From Oryzias latipes (Eukaryota; Chordata; Actinopteri; Beloniformes; Adrianichthyidae), in contig NC_019876.2 of the NCBI RefSeq assembly GCF_002234675.1, positions 23,957,371-24,021,370 of the forward strand: a stretch of 64,000 bases of DNA, read 5' to 3'. A model generated the notes under the pieces. It was not told where the DNA came from. It saw only the letters and a list, made by a program, of their open reading frames with translations, and ran no database searches. The translations under genes and the position numbers were made by a program. Shown here in pieces: positions 34,106 through 45,576 of the stretch. Each line of letters opens with the position of its first letter. The stretch's first letter is position 1.

Positions 34106-35620
34106 AAATAGATGTATCTCCATCGACCAAACACTGCTGCTCAAACGATTCTACTTAATGATATATTTGATCTATTTTTTGCTCAGTATACAGATTTCTG
34201 CATGAAATCGCACAATTGTTTCAGTTTTTAAATGTATTTTACATTCATAACATTTTCAAGACTCTAAAGCTTTGAAGTTTAGTTGTGGTTGCAGAATAAC
34301 TCAGTTTTGATGAAACCATGTTCAGGTTCTTTTTTTTGTATAAATTGTCAGCCTTTCACATTACATTTTATGTTTAAATATGTATTTTCTTTTTTTTTTT
34401 TTTTTTACAGAGGGAAGAGAGAGGGGGAAATGTGAAGGGGGGGGGGGGTTGGAGAAGAAAAAATAAAGAAATAAAGAGGGGGAGAAAGTAAAGGGACACC
34501 GCGCCCCTGGAGGTTCACCACCACGGTGATCAAAAATTCGACACCGTCACAGCTCTGATTTTAAGCTTCATAGCATTTATGCTAGATCTGCTGGAAGACA
34601 AGTGTTACTTCCAAAAGTGTCATTCTGACACTGAGATATCTGACCACTGTGGGTTAGGAGGAGGGATAAAGCAGACAGGTAGCAGTGTGACATTGTGTGG
34701 GCACATGGAGATACATGGACGCTGCCAAAGTGGACCATGTGTTCAGTCAATCTGACCACAACTTTTAACCAACACAGGAATATGACCATCCATCCATGGC
34801 ATTCTGTCCCATCCACTCTTCTGCTAGTCTGTCCACAGGTCCAGGATGTGTGTGCATGGATGGGAGTATTCACTCTTGTTCAAATGTTCCCACAAGGATA
34901 TGATCACAGATTTGTTCTCTTGGTGTCCTGAAACATTCAGAAATTCCTCCTTGGGTTTTTCATTAGGATGTTGATATACCAGTAAGTCTTTGTTTCTCTG
35001 ACTGAATGTGCCTGCTGGGTTGTTGTGGACCAATCATACCAAATGTCATCAGAGTTGGCTTGTGACAGGTGGCCACACACAGACACGAAAACTGAGTTTC
35101 TCTTAACGGGCAGTGTAAAGGTTCACAATTAGCCAATGGACAAAGATGGAGTTTCTTGCAAAATATTTTAATATATACTTTTTGTTGTGTTTTTTGTTTT
35201 TTTGTTTTTTTTGTAAAGGAGAATAAAAAAGTACAATACAGAATAGTTGCAAAACTAAATTAATTTGGGCCCAACTGAAAAAATAAATAAATGAAAAAAA
35301 CAACTGGGACTAAACTGAACGGGCTTGACCAGACTCAGCCACTGCACCGACACACTAGGAAAACCTTACAGACAAACCGTACTGGACACATGAGGGAGGG
35401 GAAAAAAAACTAATCAAACATTTCAAATAATTAATCTAATTACAAAACAGGAAAAAAAACAAAAACAAGATGTATACAATGTAAAATTAATCTTCAACAA
35501 AAAGTGGACTAAATAATTTCCCTCAAATAAGCAAAAATAAAGTCCATACAGAAATAGCAATCCCTGCAGTTCCCCAGTGGAATTTCCAAATATCCTCTGC
35601 TGATTACTATGGAGGGCTCA
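34106..35620. other. Intergenic, low complexity and unassigned DNA
   Basis: No gene. 34385-34500 has T and G runs with GAGAGAGGGGG-type purine tracts, like 5205-5265. 34580-35050 is moderately GC-rich, without recognised coding content. 35140-35470 is T- and A-run-rich. Confidence 0.4.
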
Positions 35621-36114
35621 ACTGGGGGGTATTCCAGGAAGCATGTTTAAACTAGCCTGACTTTAAGCCTGATTTCTGGCTGAAATCAGCCTGAACTTGC
35701 TTACTCGGGGTATGTCGGTTCCAAAAGACCGGATATGAGTTGGCGTAATTATGCTCGACTTGGTAACCCTGGGTTAACGCACGTGCACAGCAAGTACATA
35801 AAGACATTCTCAATGGATCGCCGATTTACAGAGTCACCATGGAAACGCGTGGAGAGAAAAAAGAGAGCCATACTTCAGTAAGAGTCAGAGATTTTAATGA
35901 CAGCGTATGAAGATTATACGTCCATCAAAAAAGTAACACGGCTGCATCATCAAAAGAAAGAGTTTCTGCTTGGAGAAAAAGAACAGAGAAAACAAGTAAT
36001 TGAGTTAAATTTATTCTACCTAATTTCTTACGTCTATCCAAATCAATAATTGTTTATACAACTCAAGTTTACATATTTATCTAACTAAATGTAATTTTAC
36101 TCCAATTCAATTAA

Positions 36115-36319
36115 CCCTTGTGCTATCTTAGATGACCCTACCCTTACATTGACGTGTTCTCCCTGCCATGACAAAGGTGGATAAAGGTGGAAAGATTTCA
36201 TGTAATCCATGGACACCAGTGAAGATCACAAATCATTGAAGAAAAAAGGTTCAGAGCACTGTCTAGTGGGTCTAGATGACCCAACTCCCAATGTTAAAGT
36301 GCCTAGGATAGCACAAGGG
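36115..36319 (+). mobile_element. 205-bp MITE, copy 2 (complete)
   Basis: Complete copy starting CCCTTGTGCTATC and ending in its exact complement GATAGCACAAGGG. It is flanked by TTAA on the left (36111-36114) and TTAC on the right. CCC ends with a TTAA target point to a piggyBac-type parent (inference). No coding capacity. Confidence 0.88.
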
Positions 36320-36457
36320 TTACATGTTTTTCCATCTTAATTCATTGTACTTCTTAAACGCTCATATGTCTAAGTTTGAGCCTGCAGATATACACATTTT
36401 ATCTATCGATAAAATGACTGATTCTAACTTCAGTTGTTGCAACATTTATTGGCACTA

Positions 36458-36722
36458 GGGGTGCGGCTGGGTAGCTTGGTTGGTAAGGTGAGAGGCTACA
36501 ATGCAGGAATCCAGGGTTCAATTCCCAGAGGGGGATAAACAATGGTACTGGGTCAATTACCATATCAATGGCAAGCAATGAACATCACCCAGTGAGGGCC
36601 CTTAACACTACTGCCTCCCAAGCGCAGTTAGGCTGCAGCTCACTTCTCCCCCATGGGATGGGTCAAAATGCAGAGAAGAATTTCCCCAATGTGGGATCCA
36701 TAAAGTATCAATAAATAAACTC
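36458..36722 (+). mobile_element. tRNA-derived SINE, full-length
   Basis: Has an A-box-like GGTGCGGCTGGGTAGCTTGG, a B box GGTTCAATTCC (36514-36524), a long tRNA-unrelated body (ATCACCCAGTGAGGGCCC, TTAGGCTGCAGCTCAC, GGATGGGTCAAAATGC) and a tail ATAAAGTATCAATAAATAAA. The body recurs at 55330-55451 and inverted at 25240-25465. It is the best copy of the family in the window. Confidence 0.82.
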
Positions 36723-37039
36723 ATCACCCTCTCCTTCCCTCTCACTCATGGTGCAGAAAGAATTAAACAAATCCATCCAGACAGCCAAAGGGAATGGTAT
36801 CCCACAATTCCTTGCAGTGCAGATCTAACAGCAGCACCAAAGTTACACATACTTCATTGAATTAATTTGAATGAAAGTCAAATAACCGTCTTATAACTAC
36901 GTCACATTTTTAAGTTGACTTAACTAAAAAATGATTTATCTTAAGTGAAGCAAATAATTAAGTTAGATCAATGTAAAAGAGTTTATCTTTCCAAAAGTAT
37001 TATCTGAGCTTCTTCATCCACTAAATCATCTTCAAATGG

Positions 37040-38640
37040 ACACTCCATGCTGCTTCACCTCTCTGAAAAAAACTAACCTTCAACTAAACATCAACTAGTA
37101 CTGTCCCATCACTTTTTAAAACGGTAGCTGTTAAACCCATCCTGAAAAAACCCGGTTCAGATCCCAACGTATTCAATAATCTCCGTCCAATTTCCAACCT
37201 TCCCTTCATTTCCAAAATTCTAGAGAAAATAGTCGCCTCTCAACTCTATGATCATCTGAAACACAATAATCTTCTGGAACCTTTTCAGTCTGGCTTCCGC
37301 CCCTCCCACAGCACTGAGACTGCTCTGCTCAAGATCACCAATGATCTTCTCATTGCAGCTGATTCTGGCCTCCTCACCATCCTCATCCTCCTTGACCTGA
37401 GTGCAGCCTTTGATACCATTTCTCATTCCATCCTCCTCCAAAGGCTCTCCTCCCTTGGTATCACGTCCATCCCCCTCCGTTGGTTTCAATCCTACCTCTC
37501 TGACCGCACCCAATTCATTCATCTTAAATCATTTAAATCTCAGCCCTCCTCTGTCTCTTCTGGTGTCCCCCAAGGTTCTGTCCTTGGTCCTCTTCTTTTC
37601 ATTACTTATCTTCTTCCCCTTGGCAATATCTTCCGTAAATATAATGTTAATTTTCACTGTTTTGCGGATGACACCCAGCTCTATGTATCCAGTAAACCTG
37701 ACTCCTCTCTTCCACCCTCCTCTCTCCACTCCTGTCTATCTGAAATAAAAAACTGGTTCACCTTAAACCTTCTCAAACTCAATAGCGATAAAACTGAGCT
37801 ACTTCTAGTAGGTTCCAAATCCACCCTCTCCAAAGCCACAAGTCTAACTCTTTCCATTGATTCATCCTATGTCTCCCCCTCCCCTCAGGTAAAGAGTCTG
37901 GGTGTCATCCTAGATAGCTCATTATCTTTTCAGTCCCACATCAATAACATTACTCGGTCAGCCCATTTCCATCTACGCAACATTAATCGTCTACGCCCCT
38001 CCCTCACTGTCCCCTCTGCTTCTATCCTGGTTCACAGTCTGGTCACTTCCCGTTTAGATTATTGTAATTCTCTCCTCTTTGGTCTCCCCCAAAAAACCCT
38101 CAATAAGCTTCAACTGGTCCAGAACTCAGCTGCCCGCATCATCTCCAGAACCCCCTCCTTCAGTCATATCACTCCAATTCTCCACCAGCTGCACTGGCTC
38201 CCCATAACCTCCAGGATCCAATTCAAACTCTTCCTGTTCACCTTTAAGGCCCTCCATAACCTGGCTCCTCCTTATCTCTCCGACCTCCTTCATCTCAAAA
38301 CCCCCTCTCGTTATCTTCGATCCTCCTCCTCTGTTCAGCTCTCTGTCCCTCCGGCCCGACTCATCACCATGGGAAGCCGAGCCTTCAGCTGCTCTGCTCC
38401 CAAACTCTGGAATTCCCTCCCTCCTGACCTCCGTAACATAGACTCTCTGCCTACTTTCAGATCTAAACTCAAAACCTATCTGTTCATTTCTGCCTTCCCA
38501 TCCTGATTCACTTTTTATTTTTTCTACTACTTTTATTGTGCTTTTAATGTCTATTTTTAACCTTTGTTTTGTAAAGTGTCCTTGGGTTTGTTGAAAGGCG
38601 CTTTAAATAAAATGGATTATTATTATTATTATTAAACCTG
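37040..38640 (+). mobile_element. L2-clade LINE with long open reverse transcriptase
   Basis: Open for 472 codons from 37088 to the stop at 38504-38506. It has [56 protein letters not shown] (FADD catalytic box), [13 protein letters not shown] and [13 protein letters not shown], all reverse transcriptase landmarks of the L2 group. No ATG occurs in frame until 38371, because the 5' half with the start and endonuclease was never copied or is lost. The 3' end is AAAGGCGCTTTAAATAAAATGG plus an ATT repeat. It lies within the Harbinger relic and uses different codons and tail from the L2 at 24.1 kb, so it belongs to another L2 subfamily. Confidence 0.85.
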
Positions 38641-38789
38641 CTCCGGACCAGGTTATGTTCAGAGCATCAGTTGCTATGGTAATTTGATAATTTGACATAC
38701 CCTGAAACATACCTCCATTTCTGGAACTGAAAGCTGAGGTTATCAACTTCCTTAGCCTCAAACTAATAGGGAGGGGGGACCTATTTTTT

Positions 38790-38935
38790 TAATTTTGTGC
38801 TTTTTTATTTTAATTGTCATGCTTGTTTTTATATTTTGTTGTGTTTTAATGTAAAGCACTGTGTGCTATATTTTTATATGAAAAGTGCTTTATAAATAAA
38901 GTTTTGATTTAATTTAATTTTCAATTGATTTGATT
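38790..38935 (+). mobile_element. LINE 3'-end fragment
   Basis: Contains TGTAAAGCACTGTGTGCTAT and GAAAAGTGCTTTATAAATAAAG, the hairpin-like 3' end seen on many fish LINEs and their SINE partners. No coding part remains. Confidence 0.5.
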
Positions 38936-39471
38936 TAAGTAAACAAGGTAAAAGTGAATGTTTTACTTTTTAAAGAAAAATGAAAGAAATACCAGCACCT
39001 ATGTGGTGGTTTGAGGTTCAACCACCACAGGCAGAGTTGTGTTGCTTTATAATGTGGAGATGTTTGTTTTAAATCTTTTTCTTATCTTATTGCAGAACAA
39101 CATGGTGGGCAAACAAAACAAATGCAATCATTTTTCCTTTATCACAGGAAGGCTGCAGGACATATAGTCAGGCATCATCATAAAGTAGCTGCCACAACTC
39201 AATATTTGACCTTTAGAAACACAGATGTGCAGACATTTCTCAGCTCAGCAGGAACACAGAATCTGTCCACACCTGCTGTCTTCATCAGAAAAAAGTATTA
39301 GTGAAAACTGCAACAATACCAAAACATTTAGGTCATTCTGGTGGTGGCTGTGGGTTCAAACAGACCAATAAATCTGCACCGCCAGCTCACACAATGAGCG
39401 TTTCCGCTTACTTGTCTTTGACCACCGTTACTCTGCTGTCACATTAGACTGATGATGAGGAGGAGGCGAGG
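38936..39471. other. 5' flank of NITR gene 3
   Basis: AT-rich DNA without recognised elements. No TATA box is found at a fixed spacing from the start codon as in the other two NITR genes; its promoter thus differs from theirs. Confidence 0.4.
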
Positions 39472-41687
39472 ATGTTCAGGCTTCTTCTTCTCCTTGTTCT
39501 TCACCTCAGAGTCTGTAAGTTTCTGCAAATTTAAATTTGGTTGGACGTTAAATTTGAGGCATACGAGTCCATATTTGTCATGTGCAGCTTTCATTGTTTT
39601 ATCACTGTGATACTTTCAAAGCGTTTTTATGATCCTGTTCAATGGTTTGTAGCTTGTTTAAACTCTTTCGTGCTTTCAGCTGATAAAACTTTTCTATTAA
39701 AACCTTCAGCTTAGTCCCCATGTGCTTTGGGTTGGGTTTCACTCACTTTTATGGGTTTTTTTTGTGTTTCTGGCCTTATTATAAAAATAAATTATATAAA
39801 TGTATTTCTTTAAGACCTAAAAACTTATGCAAACTTTGTTCCTGAAAATCTAAGCCATCAACTATTTTATACTTTCGGCTTCAAAAAGTTCAAGATTATT
39901 GATTCAACTGTTTATATAAATAATTACCTTTACATTTACTATTATAACTTTGTCATTTGTAACAGTTTTAGACGTCACATGCAATTGTTTTTCTTTTATT
40001 TAGCATATTTGGTCACTTTTTTAATACTTTTTTTTTTCTTAAATAAAAACATGTATACTACTTTGGGTAGTTTAGCATCTATTCCAACACTAAACTGAAT
40101 TTTGTCAATTGTTTGGATCCATTTGCTTTTTCCTTTTTGATTTATTTAAATGTTCTTTCTTGATTCAGTTAATGTCATACATCTGCTATAATAAATTAAC
40201 CTTAACTGGAGCTTTTCAGCATTAGGGCATTGAAATGCCCTTGAAATGTTCCATCAGTTTATTAAGCTTTAAAGTTTTCTTTCGTTTTTCTGTATCTTCA
40301 GTGACCTGCTGTAAAATATTCTGGATTTTCACTGAAAATGCATTTTCTTGTTGACCCCTAATCTGCCGTGCGTTTCAGATGGGGATCTGCTCTCCGTTAA
40401 CATCGGAGACGAAGTGACTTTGCCTTGTTCCTTCGCCTCCAGCGGCAAACGTCTAAGCTGGTACCAGCAGAGAGTCGGGGAGCACCCTCAGATCATCTCC
40501 TCCATGTACAAACATTCATACTCCAAGAGCTTCAACAAAGAGTTTACCGACAGACGCTTTTCAGTTCATACAGAAGGAGGGTTCTACAGTCTGAACATCT
40601 CTGATGTCCAGAAGTCAGACTCAGCCATGTACTACTGTGGACACACCAGCATCGCCGTCACAGAGTTTGACAGGGGAACCTTTTTGATGGTAAAAGGTAG
40701 CCGCCCGCAGCTGTAGATTTGACAGAGCATTCTGGTGTTTCTCCTACATGTCCTTCAGATGAACATCTGGTTCTCAGATTCCACCTGCAGGTCCGTGCTC
40801 CAGAAGCCAGACTGGGACTCGGCTCCAGGAGGTTCTGTGACTCTGAACTGCACGCTGCTAACTGGAACCAGTGAGGGGGAAGGCAGAGTTTACTGGTTCC
40901 TGCAGGAGTCTGGAGGCTTCAGCTGGGGAAGCATGAAGAGGCAGTCAGGCAGCAGCAGTGAGGGTACGAGCGGCTCTGAGAGTGACCCTGCAGAACACAG
41001 CTGTGACTTTACTTCCCCGCAGCGGGGCGTGGGCCCGTCTGATGGTGGGACGTCCCTCTGTGCCGTGGCTGCATGTGGACAGATCCTATTGGGGACAGGA
41101 ATGAGGCTGCATGTTGGAGGTGAACCGCACAGTTCAGCTCATACGTTGTTTTCCCCCCTAGCGCTGCTGTTTCTCCTCACAGTTTCTGTTCCACAGAGAA
41201 ACGGAGCAGCCCTCCCTCTGTCATGATGCTCTGTGGGGCTGCAGCTCTGACCCTGTCCGCCATTTTAAACATCATCCTCCTCTGTGTTTTCTGCCAAAAG
41301 TGCAGAAGAAGACATCCTAAAGGTGGAGCTACCCTCTTTTGCAGTTGAAGTGATGCTATGAGGAAACATGTTTTATTTTCCATCAGTGTGATCCAGCACT
41401 GCTTTGTTTCTGCTCACTACTGACTTTAAAATCTGCCTCTGAAGGGTTGCAGCATCAGTCAGAGGTTCCTGCTGACAGTCAGGTGAGTTCCCTTCCTCCT
41501 GTCCTCCTGAACGCTCACGTTTGTGGGAGACGAGTCTGTAATGCAGATCTGTGGTTTCTCCCATCAGGATCAGGACTCCTCTGCGGTGCAGTACGCCGCT
41601 CTGGACTTCAAACAGAGACGAGAGACGAGCCTCACACGGACGACCATAGAGGAGAGCGTGTACTCTGCAGTCAGACGCTCACACTGA
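39472..41687 (+). CDS. nitr: NITR-type receptor, divergent, with two ITIMs, gene 3
   Basis: Six plus-strand exons: 39472-39514, 40379-40696, 40778-41119, 41197-41322, 41445-41482 and 41568-41687, giving 328 residues. V and I domains lie on separate exons, unlike genes 1 and 2. V (15-120) has LPCSF, LSWYQQ and MYYCG. The I domain (121-234) keeps VTLNC, RVYWF and CAVAACGQILLGTG but has four cysteines rather than six, and SLC where YYC is usual. The membrane helix is about 243-268. The tail carries VQYAAL (296-301) and SVYSAV (319-324), both canonical ITIMs. The fifth exon is 38 bases, exactly as in genes 1 and 2. The acceptor at 40778 was chosen to keep the I-domain frame; that at 40761 would break it. 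Intact but the most divergent of the three. Confidence 0.85.
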
Positions 41688-43499
41688 AGCTCACCATCAC
41701 CTCTTTCAGTTTTTGTCACTTTTGTATGTGTTTGTTTTAAAGGACCTTCAAACTCATTTGGCCTTTTTAATATCTAGATTAACTGAAGACTAAACAAATC
41801 CAAGAGAGGGGAAACAATTCAGACAAAAATATCTAAAGTATCTATGAGTATAATCTCGGTGTATTTCCACATTAAGATGTACCACTACTGTCAGCTAACA
41901 ACAGAAAGAGATGAAAAACTCCACAGCCGCACAGCTTTGTGGCAAAAAACATGTAATAGAGGCTGGAAAAATGTAAAACATTAAAAAAAGGAGGAAGTCA
42001 TTGAATTGTATAAACTCCAAAACAAACCTGTTTGAAATTAAAATCAATTAAATTAAAATGAAACTCTGTGTCAAGAGAGGCCTGGCCCAGAAGCAAACGT
42101 ACAACTTAGTAATTTAAAAATACTATTAGTCTATTCAGACATCAAATATCTGAATCCATCAAACATGAATACAAAAGATAAAATATCTACGAGGTCTAAC
42201 ATGTGCAGCCAGATGACGAGGACTTCCTGTAAACTGTTTAGGATTCTCTCAGAAAACAATCAGTTCAAATTTAACAGAAAAAATACCCCTGATACCCGTG
42301 TGCAACTCTGAAGAGTCATCAGACGCTACATGATCACTGACAACTAAAGAAAAGCCAAGGGGAAAAAAAGAAAGAGACAAAATCTAGGCTAGAAGTGTTT
42401 TAACGTTAAAACACAGAGAAAGAAATGAGCTCTGTGTAATAGAGACATACTTTATCTATGAGTTAGGGTTTAATCCCAGGCCTCTCAGCATATGTGTCTG
42501 CTGTTGCCATTGTACCATAATGTTGCCTTTGATAGTAAGACAAATGACAAAATAAACCTGGTAACTGTTAAAAACAAAAGAAACAAAATGCACAATGATT
42601 TTAACAGCTAGTCAGCCCATGAAAGCTGAGGTCTTCAGCAGCCATCTTTGGCCTTTGGTCTTCAGACTCAGAAAGTCTAAACTTTTTGTTGCATCTAGAG
42701 TAACACATGTTTGTGACCTGAGTTCAGAGAAAGAATCCAAGAGATTTGGAAAAATCTGATTCTGTGATGCTGTTTGTGTCTTCTGTCATTTGCAATTTTT
42801 ATAGTTCTTTTTTATGTATTTTTTCATTTGGCTGACAGACACCCTCTCTGTCTTTAATATTTCCTGATTAATAAGGCTGCTTGGTAAACGTGACACATGC
42901 TGCTTGTTATGATGCTGTAGACCACCTGTTGTGTTTGTGTCTGCTACTTACACTGCATCTCTCTTGCAACTGTCAACCAGTTTAAATTGTCTCTGTTGCA
43001 TCCGTCCTGCCTGGCTTTTGGAGGAGGGGCTTGTCCTGTCACCCCTAATTCAGTAGTTCGACCAAAACCTTGGCAGTCAGGCCCCACTCTCTCCTCCCTT
43101 AACGAGTCCTCGTAAAATGCATGTTTTGTGTTATGGATATAATGTTTTTATATTTCCAAAATTAAACTTTTGTTGGCTTTGGCTAAATGTATACCGGAGT
43201 CATCCACAGTGTTAACGTGTGTTATTGTATGGGCATCTCACATTAAAGAGAAAAATAATTTTTCTAAAAATGTTTGACGTGAAAGTTTTTATTTAGAAAC
43301 TTTGACAGAAAATTGATGCGTCAATGGACTGGAAATCCTGGATTTAAACTCCTGCATAAGCTTTTGTTGCTTTAGGGAGGGGCGGATGTCAGATGCAGAC
43401 ATGGAGGCAATGTAAACATTCTGATTCTTTAATGAACGTTCTACTTTTTTGTGTTAATGCAACGGGGACACACCACAGACAGACAAAACAGTGTAAATC
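41688..43499. other. Intergenic, 3' flank of NITR gene 3
   Basis: AT-rich DNA with no recognised gene. The first few hundred bases are presumably the 3' untranslated part of NITR gene 3. From 42600 on nothing resembling a known repeat was noticed. Confidence 0.4.
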
Positions 43500-43915
43500 T
43501 GTCAAGTAAATGGCTTATGAGCATGAAGGACCCAAAATGCAGAGACGGGAGGCACACGGTTCCAGAGCAAGGGGTTTAATAACTAACAAAAAGTGCTGCA
43601 GAGCAGGGAAACAAAACAAAACAAAACTTTCTGTGGGCTGACCAGGCAAACAGGGTAGAAGACGGGCAGGGCGATGACGGTCAGGGAAGAGACAGTAGTG
43701 GACCAGCACAAGAGGAAGGCAGAGAGAAGTCTTATATACAAACAGGGCTGACAAGATACAGGTGAACATGATCAGGAGAGATTGGGATCAGGGAAGTAAA
43801 ACTCAAAAGCATGACAAAAACAGGAACACTTTCTAAATAAAACAGGAAACAGAACTCAAACATGACAGAAACAAATGGAAGCAAAAACTAAGGTAAAGAC
43901 ACCCAAAACATGACA
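43500..43915 (-). mobile_element. Solo LTR, family S, copy 2
   Basis: A 416-base relative of 31048-31437, from TGTCAAGTAAATGG to AAACATGACA, with the same CCCAAAATGCAGAGACGGGAGGC and CCAGCACAAGAGGAAGGCAGAGA phrases. Flanks are AAATC and ATATC, four of five matching, so the target duplication has one change or is not original. Internal part lost. Confidence 0.8.
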
Positions 43916-45371
43916 ATATCATGCTTTAGCTCCTCACTGAGCCATTTATTTGTTCACAATTATAAGAAATCTGTTCATAATCAAATATTTTAAAATGAAA
44001 TTCTCGTCTGCATGTTTCGGTAATTAGACTTATTTTGGTAAACTAAGAACACACTTACTTCCTGTTACATTCCAGTTTTCCACGTGCCTGTTCTGGATAA
44101 ACATGGCTGTAGCATTAGCTTTAATAATTTGGGATCTAATTTGTCTGCAAAATAGGCACTACTTTACTGTTCTCCATTTGTACTTCATAAGGAGGAAACT
44201 GGTTGCCTTGGAAACATCATACTAGCCTGGGTTTTACATCCATAAATTTGTGTGTGCTAACATGATTTTATTTATTATTGGACATCTGTTCTTATCAAAT
44301 TAAGTACATCATATTTTCTTGTTCACATCTATCTGTTATTGCCGTTTATATGGTCACCTAAAAGATGTGCTAACTCCAAAAATCCGTCAACGATCAGAAA
44401 GATGGTATGCATTTAAACATCTATGTATCCATCAATATCCAGCAATCCATCTGTGAATTTTTTAAAAATAATTATTTAAATGTGTTTCTAAATGTTACCT
44501 CAAACTGACCTTTTTACCTTTTCAGCAGCAGTTCTTCTGTGCTTCACCACTTCATTCTTACCCAAAACTAGGACGAGGGTTTTACGACACACTGTACTGG
44601 GTGCTGTTTGATCTGAAAACATGCCCTGGTTCATTATACAACACCCCTAATGAACTTCTCAACTTTGTTTCTCTGCTTGTAAATTGTAACCTCCCACTTG
44701 TATTCTCAATAAAAGGTGCAAGGAGAGCGGCATTCTTTTGAGAGAGAAAAAGGATGATGGAAGTCCACCAGTTGTTTTTCTTCCTTGTGCATAAGAAACA
44801 ACTTTTATGGTGAGGTCTCTTGTTGTGTTTTTCTTTTATTGTCAAGATTAATTTATCTGACACCATCTATGTCCTGTTCAGGGTCATGATGTTGCTGGAG
44901 CCTATTGGGCAAAGGGTAGGTACACTCTGGACTGTTGCCAGGACCTAGGAACTAAACTTGTGCTCCTCTTTACAAGAAATAGCATCACAGAGACTAGGTA
45001 CAGTTTTGAGGAAGTTCACAAAAAATCCATGTAAATTCATGAGGCAGTGCATTAGTTTCTATCCAGAAAACTGATGCTGTTAACATGACATGTGCCATTT
45101 ACAAATGCTTTACATACTTTACATAAAACCTTTAATGACGGGGTGATCAAAGATTTGGACACCCGGGAAAATGTGCTCCCCGTGAAAAATGTGTCAGGGA
45201 CAATCAGACAGCCTAAATTCTTTGAACTCTTGTAATAACATTCAATGAAAATGAACTATATTTTAAAAATTTTATTGCACATGCAGAAGAGAAACAAAAT
45301 TACTGTGAATTTCATATTTGAAGATCAGAAAAAAGTCAGTCTGTAAAAAAAACAAAACTTTTTGACATTTA
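43916..45371. other. Intergenic, nothing recognised
   Basis: AT-rich non-coding DNA. Short frames on the minus strand near 44580-44870 resemble no protein. Confidence 0.4.
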
Positions 45372-45576
45372 CCCTTGTGCTATCTTAGATGACCCCACCC
45401 TTACTTTGACGTGTTCTCCCTACCATGACAAAGGTGGATAAAGGTGGAAAGATTTCATGTAATCCATGGACACCAGTGAAGATCACAGATCATTGAAGAA
45501 AAAAGGTTCAGTGCACTGTCTAGTGGGTCTAGATGACCCAACTCCCAAAGTCAAAGTGCCTAGGATAGCACAAGGG
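45372..45576 (+). mobile_element. 205-bp MITE, copy 3 (complete)
   Basis: Same length and ends as copy 2, CCCTTGTGCTATC and GATAGCACAAGGG; the flanks are ATTTA on the left and TTAC on the right, so the TTAA target has decayed on both sides. Differs from copy 2 at only a handful of positions, all three copies lying in the same orientation. Confidence 0.88.

Larger units (their letters stand above)
35623..38745 (+). mobile_element. Harbinger/PIF relic with SANT/Myb-type gene remnant
   Basis: Left end GGGGGGTATTCCAGGAAGC is typical of fish Harbinger elements, and 38635-38745 has the matching right subterminal text (CCTGCTCCGGACCAGGTTATG, GGTAATTTGATAA). Around 35885-35995 frames joined by one shift read EILMTAYEDYTSIKK and SNTAASSKERVSAWRK, like the SANT/Myb-type DNA-binding protein that Harbingers encode beside their transposase. 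The transposase is gone; a MITE (36115), a SINE (36458) and an L2 (37040) are nested inside. The right inverted repeat is degraded, so the right limit is approximate. Confidence 0.6.

Noticed and set aside
40761-40777. Alternative 3' splice site for the NITR gene 3 I-domain exon
   Set aside because: Joining at this earlier CAG in phase 1 throws the I domain out of frame; the CAG at 40775-40777 keeps it.
44582-44866. 94-codon minus-strand frame as a gene
   Set aside because: No domain, no splice context, and no similarity to the neighbouring receptors.
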